From the NCBI GenBank assembly GCA_034509495.1, contig CM067525.1:16138978-16202977 (forward strand): DNA of 64,000 nt, read 5' to 3'. This DNA comes from Acestrorhynchus altus. Its lineage: Eukaryota; Chordata; Actinopteri; Characiformes; Acestrorhynchidae. Positions 12,928 to 27,418 of this stretch are shown piece by piece. The translations under genes and the position numbers were made by a program. How positions within the stretch are numbered: position 1 is the stretch's first letter; each line of letters begins with the position of its first letter. The notes under the pieces were generated by a model. The model saw only the letters and a list, made by a program, of their open reading frames with translations. It was not told where the DNA came from and did not search any database.

Positions 12928-14352
12928 GCTGTGTGATCGTTGTGGTGTGTGATCGTTGTGGTGTGTGATCGTTGTGGTGTGTGATCGTTGTGGTGTGTGA
13001 TCGGTTGTGGTGTGATCGTTGTGGTGTGTATTCGTTGTGGTGTGTATTCGTTGTGGTGTGATCGTTGTGCTGTGTGATCGTTGTGCTGTGTGATCATTGT
13101 GGTGTGTGATCGTTGTGCTGTGTGATCGTTGTGGTGTGTGATCGTTGTGCTGTGTGATCGTTGTGGTGTGTGATCGTTGTGGTGTGTGATCCTTGTGGTG
13201 TGTGATCGTTGCGGTGTGTGATCGTTGTGGTGTGTGATCATTGTGGTGTGTGATCGTTGTGGTGTGTGATCGTTGTGCTGTGTGATCGTTGTGGTGTGTG
13301 ATCGTTGTGCTGTGTGATCCTTGTGGTGTGTGATCGTTGTGGTGTGTGATCGTTGTGGTGTGTGATCGTGGTGTGTGATCGTTGTGGTGTGTGATCGTTG
13401 TGGTGTGTGATCGTTGTGCTGTGTGATCGTTGTGGTGTGTGATCGTTGTGCTGTGTGATCGTTGTGGTGTGTGATCGTTGTGGTGTGTGATCGTTGTGGT
13501 GTGTGATCGTTGTGGTGTGCGATCGTTGTGGTGTGTGATCGTTGTGCTGTGTGATCGTTGTGCTGTGTGATCGTTGTGGTGTGTGATCGTTGTGGTGTGT
13601 GATCGTTGTGCTGTGTGATCGTTGTGGTGTGTGATCGTTGTGCTGTGTGATCGTTGTGGTGTGTGATCGTTGTGGTGTGTGATCGTTGTGTTGTGTGATC
13701 GTTGTGGTGTGGTCGTTGTGGTGTGTGATCGTTGTGTTGTGTGATCGTTGTGGTGTGTAGTCGTTGTGCTGTGTGATCGTTGTGGTGTGTGATCCTTGTG
13801 GTGTGTGATCGTTGTGGTGTGTGATCGTTGTGGTGTGTGATCGTTGTGCTGTGTGATCGTTGTGGTGTGTGATCGTTGTGCTGTGTGATCGTTGGCAGCA
13901 GTGTGTGTCCGTTGTGTTTGTGTGATCGTTGTGGTGTGTATTCGTTGTGCTGTGTGATCGTTGTGGTGTGTGATCCTTGTGGTGTGTGATCGTTGTGGTG
14001 TGTGATCGTTGTGGTGTGTGATCGTTGTGGTGTGTGATGTCGTTGTGGTGTGTGATCGTTGTGGTGTGTGATCGTTGTGGTGTGTGATCGTTGTGGTGTG
14101 TGATCGTTGTGGTGTGTGATCGTTGTGGTGTGTGATCGTTGTGGTGTGTGATCGTTGTGCTGTGTGATCATTGTGGTGTGTGATTGTTGTGGTGTGATCG
14201 TTCGTTGTGCTGTGTGTGATCGTTGTGGTGTGTGTGATCGTTGTGCTGTGTGATCGTTTGTGGTGTGTGATCGTTGTGCTGTGTGATCGTTGTGGTGTGA
14301 TCGTTGTGGTGTGTGGTCGTTGTGCTGTGTGTTCGTTGTGGTGTGTGTGTAT
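12928..14352. repeat. 1.4-kb array of a 16-bp unit (GTGTGATCGTTGTGGT)
   Basis: About 88 copies follow each other, with a recurring G/C variant at one site (TGTGGTGTGT versus TGTGCTGTGT) and a few length variants. Each unit contains GATC. Because 16 is not divisible by three, the open minus-strand frames run through all phases of the unit and encode a His/Thr/Asp repeat. This is not a gene. It lies in the intron between the two 5' UTR exons and the ATG exon. Confidence 0.95.
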
Positions 14353-14503
14353 AAACACTGTGTACAGCCTGAAGGTCTCAGGTTTTTGTAGCAATTTTTT
14401 GGGATTTTTTATTTTATGTAAGAAATAAAATATATAATAATTAAATTCAAAAATTCAAAAAATTTACCTTTAATATATTTTATATTCTTTAATTTTCTGA
14501 GAA

Positions 14504-14515
14504 TCTCTCTCTCTC

Positions 14516-14549
<34 letters not shown>

Positions 14550-14819
14550 GTCTCTCTCTCTCTTTCTCTCTCTCTCTCCCTCTCTCTCCCTCTCTCTCTC
14601 TGTCTCTCTCTCTCCTCTCTCTCTCGTCTCTCTCTCTTTCTCTCTCTCTCTCCCTCTCTCTCCCTCTCTCTCTCTTGTCTCTCTCTCTCTCTCTCTCTCC
14701 CTCTCTCTCTCTTGTCTCTCTCTCTCTCTCTCTCCCTCTCTCTCTCCCTCTCTCTCTCGTCTCTCCTCTCACCCTCTCTCTCTCTCAGTCTCTCCTCTCA
14801 CCCTCTCTCTCTCTCTCTC

Positions 14820-14856
<37 letters not shown>

Positions 14857-14877
14857 ACCCTCTCTCTCTCTCTCTCT

Positions 14878-14914
<37 letters not shown>

Positions 14915-15031
14915 ACCTCTCTCTCTCTCTCTCCTCTCTCTATATCTACTCTCTCTCTCTCTTTCTCTCTCTCTATCTCTCTCCCTCTCTCTCTCGTCTC
15001 TCCCTCTCACCCTCTCTCTCTCTCGTCTCTC

Positions 15032-15105
<74 letters not shown>

Positions 15106-15164
15106 TCTCTCTCTCTCTCCCTCTCTCTCTATATCTCTCTCTCTCTCTCTTTCTCTCTCTCCTA

Positions 15165-15206
<42 letters not shown>
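14504..15206. repeat. 0.7-kb imperfect (CT)n polypyrimidine tract
   Basis: About 700 bases are almost only C and T on the plus strand, with CCCT, TTTC, CGTC and TATATC interruptions that recur at intervals. Ser/Leu and Arg/Glu open frames over it are artefacts. Confidence 0.95.
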
Positions 15207-15207
<1 letters not shown>

Positions 15208-15341
15208 TGAAGCTGGTGCAGAAACAGGGTCAGATAAGCCTATGATTTTGGCCAAAACCAGGAATAGACGTTCAGCACAGAGATGTCAAATTAAACTCCA
15301 GAACCTTTCACAATAAAACTCTTTAACCAGCCTTTAGAAAT

Positions 15342-17000
<1,659 letters not shown>

Positions 17001-17439
17001 TTTGATTCACAATCACAAGCAGTCATGCACACACACAGACGCACACACTCTGCTCAAGCCTGAAGAACCCAGGGTTTGGCGTTGTTGTTTTGCTGTACAG
17101 TGGGTTTGCTGAGCAGCTATTACCAACTGTGAGTAAAAAGACAATCTGAATCTCATTATGGTTGACTGTGGGCATGGCACACCTACACTAAACTCACATA
17201 CCCGAATGCTGCCTGCTGTGGGCAGATTTTGGGCAACGAATACCCCTCGAAATCTGCACGGGCCCTGCTTAGGGCACACAGCGTCATTCTAACGTGAAGT
17301 ACCGTTGATGGACTGTGGTCAATGTAGACCTAAGCAAACCCACATGGACCCTGTGTGGGTAGCCCAGTGTGCAATGGGATGGACTGTGGATGGACCATGG
17401 GCAGTGCCCTTGTAAATCCCTTGTGGACACCCCTTCTAC

Positions 17440-17640
17440 ATAGCTTGTCTAGTTCTTGTATAGAAGTACTGCCAATAGAATAGGACACTCTGAAGCAGAA
17501 CAACAGGAACCTATTATCACCGTGTTATAGGTGTAATATCTCTGGAAAGGCTTGTCTCCAACCGAAGCAGGATAAACTTTAAATGTGTATTCGTTTAATT
17601 GAGCCTGTCCAACGCTCTTCCTTACAGCCATCTCCTGTAT
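17440..17640. mobile_element. Fragment of the recurring MITE family
   Basis: It shares GAAGTACTGCCAATAGAATA and GGACACTCTGAAGCAGA with the complete copy at 58221-58626. The inverted-repeat ends are not obvious. Confidence 0.5.
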
Positions 17641-18049
17641 GTTGTGAAGACCATCTGCAGCAGGGAATTCGAACTCAGCTTTCGCTACGTGAACCTGTAC
17701 AGCGTGCAGCGCACCGCGTAACCCATACGGGGTTCCGTCATACCCTTCAGTTTAAGCTGACCTTCACATACTATGGGGTCAAACCTGCACTTGCAGTCAC
17801 AGTCCTAAATTAGGTCCTACCCCAGGACCGCTCTGCTGTTGATAAATGATGGGTTAAAAAAAGGGGGCGGGCAGATCAAAGGGCCGGTGGTGCACACATA
17901 TATAGAGGCATCTTATCAGAGGAATTCGGACTACGTGTGTGTGACGAACCTGTTATCCGTAAGTATGATGGATGTATTAATAATGTCTGACTCCCTCTCT
18001 CGCTCGCTCATAAGTGTCCCCCACCCCGAGTGAAGTCAATCACTTAGTT

Positions 18050-18290
18050 ACGTTTATATAACACCTTTCTAGATGCCCAAGAACGCTTCCCAGTCAGCAC
18101 CTTCAGCCAACATGGAAACGACCGTCCACCTCCATCTGGAGGACAGCACACATACAAACTGGAGCTCCTGGAAACCCATGCAGACAGAGGGAGGTCATGG
18201 AAACTCCACCCACATAGGGCCTTGAACCCAAGACCCCAGTGCTGGGAGGCAAATGTGCTAACCACCAAGCCACTACACCACCCGAAGCCA
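18050..18290 (-). mobile_element. tRNA-derived SINE, minus strand
   Basis: Read on the minus strand it starts GGGTGGTGTAGTGGCTTGGT with a polymerase III A-box-like TGGTTAGCACATTTGCC and a B-box-like GGGTTCAAGGCC. These lie at the spacing of a tRNA head, followed by a body with CTGGGTGG-type sequence. No intact tRNA fold is claimed. Confidence 0.6.
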
Positions 18291-18294
18291 ATCA

Positions 18295-18440
18295 GTCATT
18301 TTGGTGTGTGCTCTCCAATAGACTTAGATTTTGGAACGTTGTTGTGAGGATTTTATTGTGTGACAAGAGTATTAGTGAGGTCAGGATGATCACCTCCCCA
18401 CCTCATCCCCAAAAGTCAGAATTTTGGTCTTTGGTTCTGG
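18295..18440. mobile_element. Fragment of the recurring MITE family
   Basis: It contains TTGTGAGGATTTTATTGTGT, ATTAGTGAGGTCAGGATGAT and CACCTCCCCACCTCATCCCC, shared with copies at 7.9, 47.5 and 61.7 kb. It abuts the minus-strand SINE. Confidence 0.5.
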
Positions 18441-19106
18441 ATTTACCCTGCAGTTTATTGATGCGCTGAAGAACTTTACTACGCCCTGTCATCGCCTACG
18501 TCAGCTCTGTCTCCCTATACTTGACACTTATTGGTTCGTACTGCTCCGTGATGCACTTGAATGCAAAAGGGAGTCTGATTTCAAAGCCACACCAGTTCTT
18601 CTTTACCTTTTTTCGTTTCATTTGTGAAGGTATTCTGCCTCAAATTCCTGGAATTAGACAAAATTTTCACATTGCAACCAAGACCTTGGAACAGTTCATC
18701 TACACCGAGGCCACGTCTTTAAGTGGACTGTCGTTTACCTGATGATGTTGCAGGGCTTTCATTTTATTTGAGCTGCTGGTTTCCTGCCACCTCCCAAAAA
18801 CGCACCTGTGATGGATGGATTATGGAAAACTGCCATGTTGGAACATATGGGAAAAGTGCGATCGCGAGTCCGATGTTAGGGAACGTAAACCTGCTCAGAT
18901 CTGGAAGCTGAATGGAGGAGCGGTCTTCCAGTCTGGTGTGAATAGAGGGTCTGAATGGATGTCATGCCTTGTTTTGCGCTGTTGGTTGATTAATGAGGGC
19001 AAAACTGACTGCTGGCTTTGAATGTTGGGTTTTCAGCCTGGTTTGATCTGAATGTTGAATCTGAGTGTGAATGAGGGAGTTGTTTTATGGGCCAAGTTTT
19101 CATGGA

Positions 19107-19108
<2 letters not shown>

Positions 19109-19169
<61 letters not shown>

Positions 19170-19269
19170 ATATGAGAAAACATGGATTCAAATGAGCCAA
19201 TTCAAATGAACCAAATTACTCCCAATTAGCAAAGAGCACTAATGAATCTGGGATTTGATGAGGTCTGAT

Positions 19270-19354
<85 letters not shown>

Positions 19355-19420
19355 AGCTTATATTTGGCACTCACATCGGATTTGGACATAATTCCCGAAA
19401 GTGTTGAGCTTGAAATTTCA

Positions 19421-19472
<52 letters not shown>
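19109..19472. repeat. Three long (TG)n microsatellites
   Basis: Runs are at about 19109-19165, 19269-19352 and 19424-19472. They lie in intronic DNA without visible exons. Confidence 0.9.
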
Positions 19473-19473
<1 letters not shown>

Positions 19474-19599
19474 TAGGTGGGTGGGTATGTGTTTATGCAT
19501 ATTTGTGTATGCTTAGACATTCCTCATTAATGTTGGTCTTGGATAACAGTGCACGCTTCAGGCAATCTCTCTCGCCCTCACCCGACTCTCTCTCTTTAT

Positions 19600-19923
19600 C
19601 CTCTTTTCTGAGGTTCCTAATGGTGTCCTGTGATGATCCATCCCATGCAGCTTGAATGTTCTCACTCAGTTCTGCAGATGGTGTGGTAGGGGTGGAGTGT
19701 TGATCGAGCGTCCAAAAGCGTCCCACACATTTTCAATCAGGGATAGATCTGGAGATGAGACCGACCACAGCGAGATCTTGAGACGGCAGCAGTGTGTGGA
19801 CGAGCGTCGTCGTGGAATAGAGCACTGGAGTGTGTGTTCAGAAAAGGTAGAACCACTGGTTACAGAACCTGGTCTGTTAAAGTGTGTGTAATGAAGACTG
19901 AAGGTGCACCCACACCATGTCAC
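19600..19923 (-). pseudogene. Tc1-like transposase remnant with the catalytic Glu block
   Basis: The minus strand reads SPDLSLIENVWDAFGRSI and then NTPPLPHHLQN, the block around the catalytic glutamate of Tc1-family DDE transposases. Upstream of it the frame holds CSIPRRRSSTHCCRLK. It is truncated and has no intact partner domains. Confidence 0.65.
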
Positions 19924-20609
19924 CAGACCTTCTGGATGTTCAACATGTGAATGACCACAGTGCCTCCACTAATGGATTTGTTGGTCATCTCCACCATCAC
20001 CATCACAGTTGATTCCTTCTGGGTGCAGCTGTTCTTCACCATGAGAGTCTCTACAAAGATCTAGTCTAAACTAAAGAAGCATGGGTCAGATGGCAAACCT
20101 CATCAGTTGTAGGTCATTTTAGATGATTGTAGGTAGTTTTTTGCCAAATTACCCCTTTAAGGACACAGTACGGCCTTACACGCTGCAGTGGTTGGACTAC
20201 TGCTGTGCAGAATATGCTCCTCATGCAGCTGTTTCTTTCCTCTGGTCTCTTTTTGTGTCTCTCTGCCCTCCGAAGCCTCTGTCTGCCTCCCTTCTCATCT
20301 CTGTCAGGTTGCGGTTTCCCCGCAGTAGCACTGGGGGGTCATGCTTTGTCGTTCTGAATATGTCATAAAGTTGGAGTGCTCTTAGGGCTTGTTATGTTAC
20401 ATAACCAAATGATCCACAATCCACTGTGAGGACGAAGCTCATTGAATTGTCCTGCAAGGCTCTGTGATGGGCAGAGAACAGTGGGAGAGCAGAAGAGTGA
20501 AACTGGACGCCGGGCAGATTTCTAATAACAGTAACGTTGACTCATGACCTCCTGATGGACTTAGAAGCCATACGTGGAAAACATTCGTCTTCTGTTCTTT
20601 TCCATAATA

Positions 20610-21500
20610 AGACTCACTGGTCACTTTATTAGAAACACCCTCTTATACTCCCTCTCACTGGCCACATAATTAGAAATACCTCCCTTATACTGCCCCTCAC
20701 TGGCCACTTTATTAGAAACACCCCCCTTATGCTTCCACTTACTGGCCACTTTATTAGAAACACCCCCCTTATACATCGACTTATTGGCCACTTTATTAGA
20801 AACACCCTGCTTATGCTTCCTCTGAGTGGCCACTTTATTAGAAATACCCCGCTAATGCTTCCTCTGAGTGGCCACTTTATTAGAAACACCCCGCTTATGC
20901 TTCCTCTCAGTGGCCACTTTATTAGAAACACCCTTCTTATACTTCCCCTCACTGGCTACTTTATTAGAAACACCCTTCTTATGCTTCCTCTCAGTGGACA
21001 CTTTATTAGAAACACCCCCTTTTACTTACACTCACTGGCCACTTTATTAGAAACACCCCCTTTTACTTACACTCACTGGCCACTTTATCAGAAACACCCC
21101 CTTTTACTTAAACTCGCTGGCCACTTTATCAGAAACACCCCCTTATTCTTCCACTCACTGGCCACTTTATCAGAAACACCCCCCTTATGCTTCCACTCAC
21201 TGGCCACTTTATTAGAAACACCCCGCTTATGCTTCCTCTCAGTGGCCACTTTATCAGAAACACCCTGCTTATGCTTCCTCTCAGTGGCCACTTTATTAGA
21301 AACACCCCGCTTATACTTCCTCTCAGTGGCCACTTTATTAGGAACACCCCCCTTTTACTTACACTCACTGGCCACTTTATTAGAAACACCCCCTTATACT
21401 TCCCCGCACTGGCCACTTTATCAGAAACACCCCGCTTATGCTTCCTCTCAGTGGCCACTTTATTAGGAACGCCTGCCTCCTACGTCCCCTTGCTGGCCGT
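20610..21500. repeat. 41-bp minisatellite (GGCCACTTTATTAGAAACAC)
   Basis: About 21 copies of a unit with ACTGGCCACTTTATTAGAAA, CACCCC and a variable CTTATGCTTCC(A/T)CTCA part. A second, smaller array with the same unit occurs at 47010-47265. The TTTATTAGAAACACC core resembles an end sequence of a common fish transposon (inference). Long frames across it are artefacts. Confidence 0.92.
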
Positions 21501-22254
21501 TTTGCATGTGAGCAGTTTCTGATCAAGTGTTTTGTTTGTTCTGTTCTTATTGGCTGGTGATTCCATGCAGCTCAGCAGAAACAGCTGACCCCAGACCAGC
21601 GGTTAACCGTTAAACTGCAAATCCAGCCATAATCCTGGATTTCATCTTTCATTAAGATTCTTTGTTTAGCATCCGCTCCACATTAGAGCCTTTTGTTTTG
21701 TTTGTTTGGGCCGATTGGTGGTGTTGCCCAGGGACAGAAGTGCCTGGTTGCAGTTTACTAGAATATCTGTGGTAAGCTTTGGCAACCAAGGAGTAGATCT
21801 GTGTCCAGGATCCCTGGGTAGCCTCAACACTCACAGCATCGCCGCAAACTCTCACCTAACCCCAGAGACAGCTCTCGGACTGATGGAGAAGTATGCGGTC
21901 GTGACAAATATGCCTCAAATATGTGGCGTAAAAATATCCTGGCACGGCTTCAGCAGCTACTTTCGACAGGCGAAAAAGATTCTGCCTTTTTTGGACGGGT
22001 CTCTTATTTGGACACGGAAGGTCTCGGCAGCGTCTGGATTTGGATTTATTTTGGACTATGTATTGAAATTCTGTCCTTCCCAAGTTTCCGAGCTTGTTTT
22101 GCAATCTAATCAGTCAAAGCTGATGGACTGCGGGGTCTGCTACCCGAGTCCGTTTTTGAACGCTGCGCTTCATTCTAGCGCAAAAATGATGGCTTGCAGT
22201 TCACTGACATGTAATTCCAGAACAAGAATAGCTTCTACTTAGGCACTGGTCCAC

Positions 22255-23150
22255 ACCAAAACAAGGGAACCTAATGCTGTACCTCTCAAACCCTAAACAG
22301 TTGTCCCCAGCACAGACCCTCTCCAACCCTAATGGTGTCTCTCCTCAACCCTAAGAACCTGAACCTTACCTAAACTCGATACTCTACAATACAAGATCCT
22401 TTAATGCTCAAACAACCTGTGTCCAACACCAACTGCAAAATATATCATCTTCAACCACCAGGAAGAGCCTACTTCCACCTAAACTACCTGTGCCCAGATT
22501 AGTTCTTCAAAACGTTCTTCAAAACTGTGCCCCAAAACGTGAGCACAATAGATCATCTTCTATCATCTGCTGGATACACCACTAGATCTTCTCCAACTGT
22601 AAACCCATAAACCAAACGGTTCCCTCCAAATCTGAAACAGCCCTACACAGTTCCTCGCCAACACAGGAACCCAACACATTCCCCAAATCCTAAACACATG
22701 AACCCAACACGGTTCTTCTAAAACTAGACCACATAAGCCTAATGCTTCCCTTCCAACCTGAGACACCTGAACCCAACACAGTCCCTCCCCAACCCCAAAC
22801 ACACCTGAAAACATCATAGTCCTTCTAAATCCCTAAACACCTGAACCCAACACAGTCCCTCCCCAACCCCAAACACACCTAAAAACATCATATTCCTTCT
22901 AAATCTCTAAACACCTGAACCCAACACAGTCCCTCCCCAACCCCAAACACATGTGAAAACATCAGTCCTTCCTACAAACCCGAACCCAAACACAGACCAT
23001 CATAGTCCTCTTCTAACTCTAAACACTTGAACCCAAACACAGTCCCTTTCAAACCTCAAGCATCATCGTCCTTCAGTATCTAAACACCTGAACCCAACCA
23101 ACATCAAATCCTAAACATCCCAACCCAACACAGTCCTCCCTAACATTAAA
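22255..23150. repeat. Degenerate repeat (CTGAACCCAACACAGTCCCT)
   Basis: Many loose copies of AACACCTGAACCCAACACAG and TCCCTCCCCAACCCCAAACA spaced about 60-70 bases apart suggest a decayed minisatellite about 900 bases long. No gene overlaps it. Confidence 0.7.
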
Positions 23151-24659
23151 CACACAGGGAGTCTTGGCAGACTAAAAGAGGGATACTTAACACAGGACTT
23201 CCGAAGATAAGACATCCTAAGACCTAGGACCTGGATATTGTCTGCTGTTCTGTCTCGGTGACTCCTTTTATAGACAAACCCGTTCACTCTCTCAACACGG
23301 TTGTAGACTGTCTAAGAGTGTGCCTCTCGGACTGGTCCTGACGGGCCTTGACTCGTCACCTCTAGATCAGTGACCGCTGTCCTTTCCTTTATCTCCCGTA
23401 GAACAGCTTTTTAAAGGTCATTTACATTTAAGTTCCTTTCGGCCACACAGGTCAGACTCTGACCGTAGTATGAGTGTGTTCAGCTCTTGCCCACATTTTG
23501 CCACTGTTTAACTGACCGTGTCTGACAGTAAGTGCATTCATACAGGAAAACGCTCCCACCCACCCGACGCAGCGCTGCTTCAGCTGCCAGCACTGAGACC
23601 TGCTCCATGTCAGCTTCGACATCAAGTGTGGTATGGCTCAAGCTTTAATGACCAGGCTTAAAATAATAGGTGGCAGGAATGAAATGAATTATATTTAGCT
23701 GCTGGGTCTCTGTTTCATGTCAGGGTGTTGTTGCCCTCTGTCCAGTCTAACTCCCAGCGAAACCGCAGTGGGGGGAAATGAGTATTTCACTTCTTGGTAC
23801 TGGAGGAACGCCAGCCGAGCAACTCCCCCCCTGTAAAGCTTGAGGACTGAGGGCTTCAGAAATATGTTTCGATGATGGCCAGGCAAAGCTGCCATTAATC
23901 CAAAGTCATTTTTGGAAGACGGCGGTGAAATATAAGCATTATTTATGGGCGTACGAGGAGTATTTATTGCCGTTTTCCCCTCCGTGATATTACGTTCATA
24001 AATCTCTCCGTGTGTTAGGGAAAGTCCTTGCTAACTACGTGTAATAGAATATAATAGAAGCTCTTGACTATTATAGGGTATGCTTTTGCTTGCGTTGACC
24101 CACCTAAACAACCAGTTTGACCAAACATGATGAGGCTTGTTGACCAGAAAGACCAGCTTATTGGAGCAACAGCTGCAGCCCTTTTCCAGAATCGCCAGCA
24201 CGGTGTCACTTCAGTAAAATGGAGAAGCGTGACGTTCATGACGCAAATAGAACGAATAAGGGAGCAGTCCCTCTGACTGGTCTCTGTCTTTGTTACAGTG
24301 GCCTGTGTTGGGACGTGTCGCGTGACCGTACAATGGGTGCTGACGTGGTGCGACTCCAGCGACAGACTAACAATGACAGTTTTATTAGCTGTACCTTGAA
24401 TCAGTCCCGACTGGCTCAGCGGCGACTATAGCGGCGACAGCTGTTGTCGTGTGTCATGCGGTGTGATCTGTGTTTTTGTACTACTGTCCAGCTCTTTCTT
24501 GGACGCAGTTCGTTTTTGTGGGCGACTGAATGAAACCCACGGCCACAGCGGATCCGTTTCTGCAGAGCTAATCAGAGCCGCTGACCCGGCGCCTGGAGCC
24601 GAGCCAGAGTGCTTGGAAGCCTGGGAATAGGGCGAGGGGTTTCCAGCCCTGTTTGAAGG

Positions 24660-25700
24660 AATAAGGAAGTGAACTCCCACTTAGGGATGGTCTCTGCTGC
24701 AGGATCTCTGCATGCTTTATTATCTTCAACGGTCAGGACCACCACAGAGCTGTTATGTGGGTGGTGGGTCATTCTCAGCACTGCAGTCACAGTGACGTGG
24801 TGGTGGGGTGTTAGTGTGTGTTGATGGTATGAGTGGATCAGACGCAGCAGTGCTGCTGGGGTGTTTAAACACTGTGTCCACTCACTGTCCACTCTACTAG
24901 ATAATGTCTTCTAGATAAACCCCTGTTTTATCATAGTTTTTTCCCCTTATTCTCCTCCGTTGTTCTGTCTGGTGGTTCTTCTCCATACCCTTCTGTCTTA
25001 CTCCACTAATCGGAGGTACGGTGTGGTTTCTGGGTGGCCACTAAGGAATCAGAGTTTTGACAGGAGGGTAACCATAAGTATTATGGACCCATCAACCGAA
25101 AAATTAAAACCATCTGCCCATCTCGTGCCACCAAAACACCCCTCTTTGGGCGCCTTGGCCTTGAGCCTGGTAGTTCTTCCATGGAGCACTTTTGGTCCAC
25201 ACTGACCACAAGAACTGACAGATGTTTGGAGAAGTTCTGACCCAGTCTACAAGATATTTCAGAGAGATGATTAATCATAACCCAATTTGCAACGTATGTC
25301 AACAGCCATAACATTAAAACCACTTGCCTAATATACTGTAGGTTCCCTTTGTGCCATCAAAACAGCTCCGAAGTGTTATCTGACGCTCCTACCGAGTGTC
25401 TCCACCTGGTAGATGTAAAGTCAGAGACAGAAGCTCATCTGTTTCTGCACAGTTTGTGTTGGTCGTCCTATAGTCCTTCATCAGTGCTCACAGGACGCTG
25501 CCCACAGGACGCTGTCGGCTGGACATTTCTGGCCGGTGGACTGTTCTCGGTCCAGCTCAGAGAACTCCAGCAGCTCCAGAATACCTGCTCAGAGAACTAC
25601 AGTCTGGAATTGTAGAACTACAACGTGCGGTCAGAGGAGCTGATAAGCTGGACAATGAGAGAAGGAACGTAATGTTATGGTTGATCTGTGCATCTGTGGA
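24660..25700. mobile_element. Interspersed repeat 'B', composite copy
   Basis: It contains GGTGGGTCATTCTCAGCACT, GGATCAGACGCAGCAGTGCT, CATCAGTGCTCACAGGACGC and AATGTTATGGTTGATCTG, broken up by another repeat at about 24930-25390 (with CATAACATTAAAACCACTTG). The same blocks recur at 30.4, 39.0, 44.3 and 53.7 kb. No coding part is visible, so it is probably a nonautonomous element. I leave the class open. Confidence 0.65.
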
Positions 25701-25759
25701 TGTTCACAGTCACCTCAACATGTAGGAAAACACGTTCATGCACACACACACACACATGC

Positions 25760-25798
<39 letters not shown>

Positions 25799-26690
25799 CT
25801 GGGCATTATTGGAACCCTAATTACGGCCTTCTGATAAACCGCTGCCACTTTAGGAACCCATTACAGGCCAGTCAGTCACACACACCACATTTCCACACAC
25901 TCTCAGATACCGTCTACCAAAACAACCTCTCACACACATGCGGAGTGTGGAATGTCGCACTTTCTGAAAGTATTAGAAACCGTCGTTCAGAGTTTGACAG
26001 AACAAGACAAAATGTCCCATGAATCTCCGTCTGTTGGGAATACGTGTCTGCTGGGAATGAGTGTCCATTGGGAACGTTTGGCTGCCTGGTCTGCTGCTGG
26101 TCTTTAAATCTGTCCCATTCAAGGCAAGTTCTCGAGACCTTCGCTGTGAAGCCCCCCACGCACACACATTCCAGGCTAGACTTTTACCCGTTCAGTTGAA
26201 ACGGGACGGCTGTTATTCGCTATGAAAATAAATCCTGGTTAAACTGGGACGTGCTCCGTGTCTCTGATCGCTCCTGGCCTCCTCAGCGTCAGACGGAGAG
26301 ACTCCCAGCGCCGGAGTGTGTTTTAAATAAAGCGTATTACTGGGGGTAGCTGGTCCCTCAGTGGTGGTGTAAAAGAATGAGGTCAAGGTCGTGATATTTT
26401 GATTAAGGCTCCAACAGCTGTAGCATAAATGCTTAAAAGATCAGCCATAACATTAATACCACCTGCCTAATGCTGTGTCGGCCCCCCGTCAATTCACCAG
26501 GCAGCTCTGACCTGTCGAGGATGAACCCCATAAGACATGAACTCCTTCAGCAGTTCAGACAGTCGGAGAGCCCTGGAACATGTCCAGCTTCTTATTTAAG
26601 GATTAAAATATTAAATAAAATAGCAAAATAATAAAACCTGGAATATTTTAACCCAAAACAAAAATTGACATTACAAGTGTTTTCAGACAA

Positions 26691-26710
26691 CACACACACA
26701 CAACACACAC

Positions 26711-26747
<37 letters not shown>

Positions 26748-26820
26748 TCCTTGAAGTGTTCTGTCCAATACACTGTATGACACTTTGCATACGTTAGTCA
26801 GCATCAATTATCCTGTCTAA

Positions 26821-26890
<70 letters not shown>
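26691..26890. repeat. Facing (AC)n and (TG)n microsatellites
   Basis: An (AC)n run at about 26691-26745 is followed by a (TG)n run at about 26823-26890 over a 78-base spacer, so the transcript could form a long hairpin. Confidence 0.85.
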
Positions 26891-26892
<2 letters not shown>

Positions 26893-26964
26893 TGTTCCTG
26901 TTTCGGCAGCTGCTCTGTCGCCTCTGGTCTGTAGCCTCAAAACATTTCCCATAAAGTAACTCTT

Positions 26965-26978
26965 GTTGCCATGGCAAC
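26965..26978. promoter_or_regulatory. Perfect palindromic X-box (RFX) motif in the 5' intron
   Basis: GTTGCCATGGCAAC is a 14-base perfect palindrome and equals the RFX consensus. It lies in non-repetitive sequence just 3' of a (TG)n tract, about 5.5 kb upstream of the ATG exon. It could mark an intronic enhancer; nothing else in the sequence proves activity. Confidence 0.4.
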
Positions 26979-27049
26979 CCGTCCTGCCACACCTCATTGT
27001 TTCTTCTGAAATCCGGGGTCTTAAAAGGAGCTGATCCTGCTTTTGTTGG

Positions 27050-27418
27050 AGTAACTGTCTCTACTGTCCAGGGAAGACTTTCTACTAGATTCTGGAACAC
27101 TGCTGTGCGGATTCAGCAACAGAAGCAGGATGTTGGATGATCACCTCATCCATAAAGCATCCCAGAAGTACTGGATGGAGCTCCATCACTCCAGAGAACA
27201 CAGTTCCACTGCTCCACAGCTCAATGCTGGGGGGCTTTATACCCCTCTAGCTCACGCCTGGCATTAGACATGGTGCCAACAGGGTCATGTTTGTTTATGT
27301 GTTCCTTTGGCAGAACTTCTTTCCAGGGACTAGACATCCATGTCAGCAACAGTTGCAGATTAAAGTATCGGAATGCATTCATTAGAAGGGGTGTCCACAA
27401 ACATTCGGACATTTAGAG
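27050..27418. mobile_element. MITE copy, nearly complete
   Basis: It runs from CTACTAGATTCTGGAACACT through CAGAGAACACAGTTCCACTG and GGGGGGCTTTATACCCCTCT to the right end GGGGTGTCCACAAACATTCG, GACATTTAGAG, followed by TA. The right end corresponds to the inverted repeats of the copies at 58.2 and 61.6 kb. The left inverted repeat was not recognised. Confidence 0.7.

Noticed and set aside
12898..14394. 498-codon minus-strand open frame rich in His, Thr and Asp
   Set aside because: It is translation of the 16-bp tandem array; similar long frames open in another phase, and there is no start context or splice signal.
14470..15316. Long Ser/Leu and Arg/Glu open frames
   Set aside because: They are frames of the (CT)n/(GA)n tract.
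20621..21522. Open frames of up to 245 codons on both strands
   Set aside because: They come from the 41-bp minisatellite; several frames on both strands stay open because the unit lacks stops.
21706..22242. 178-codon plus-strand open frame in single-copy-looking DNA
   Set aside because: There is no recognisable domain, no family splice borders and no codon pattern that convinces me. It could be a fragment of an interspersed element; a homology search would decide.
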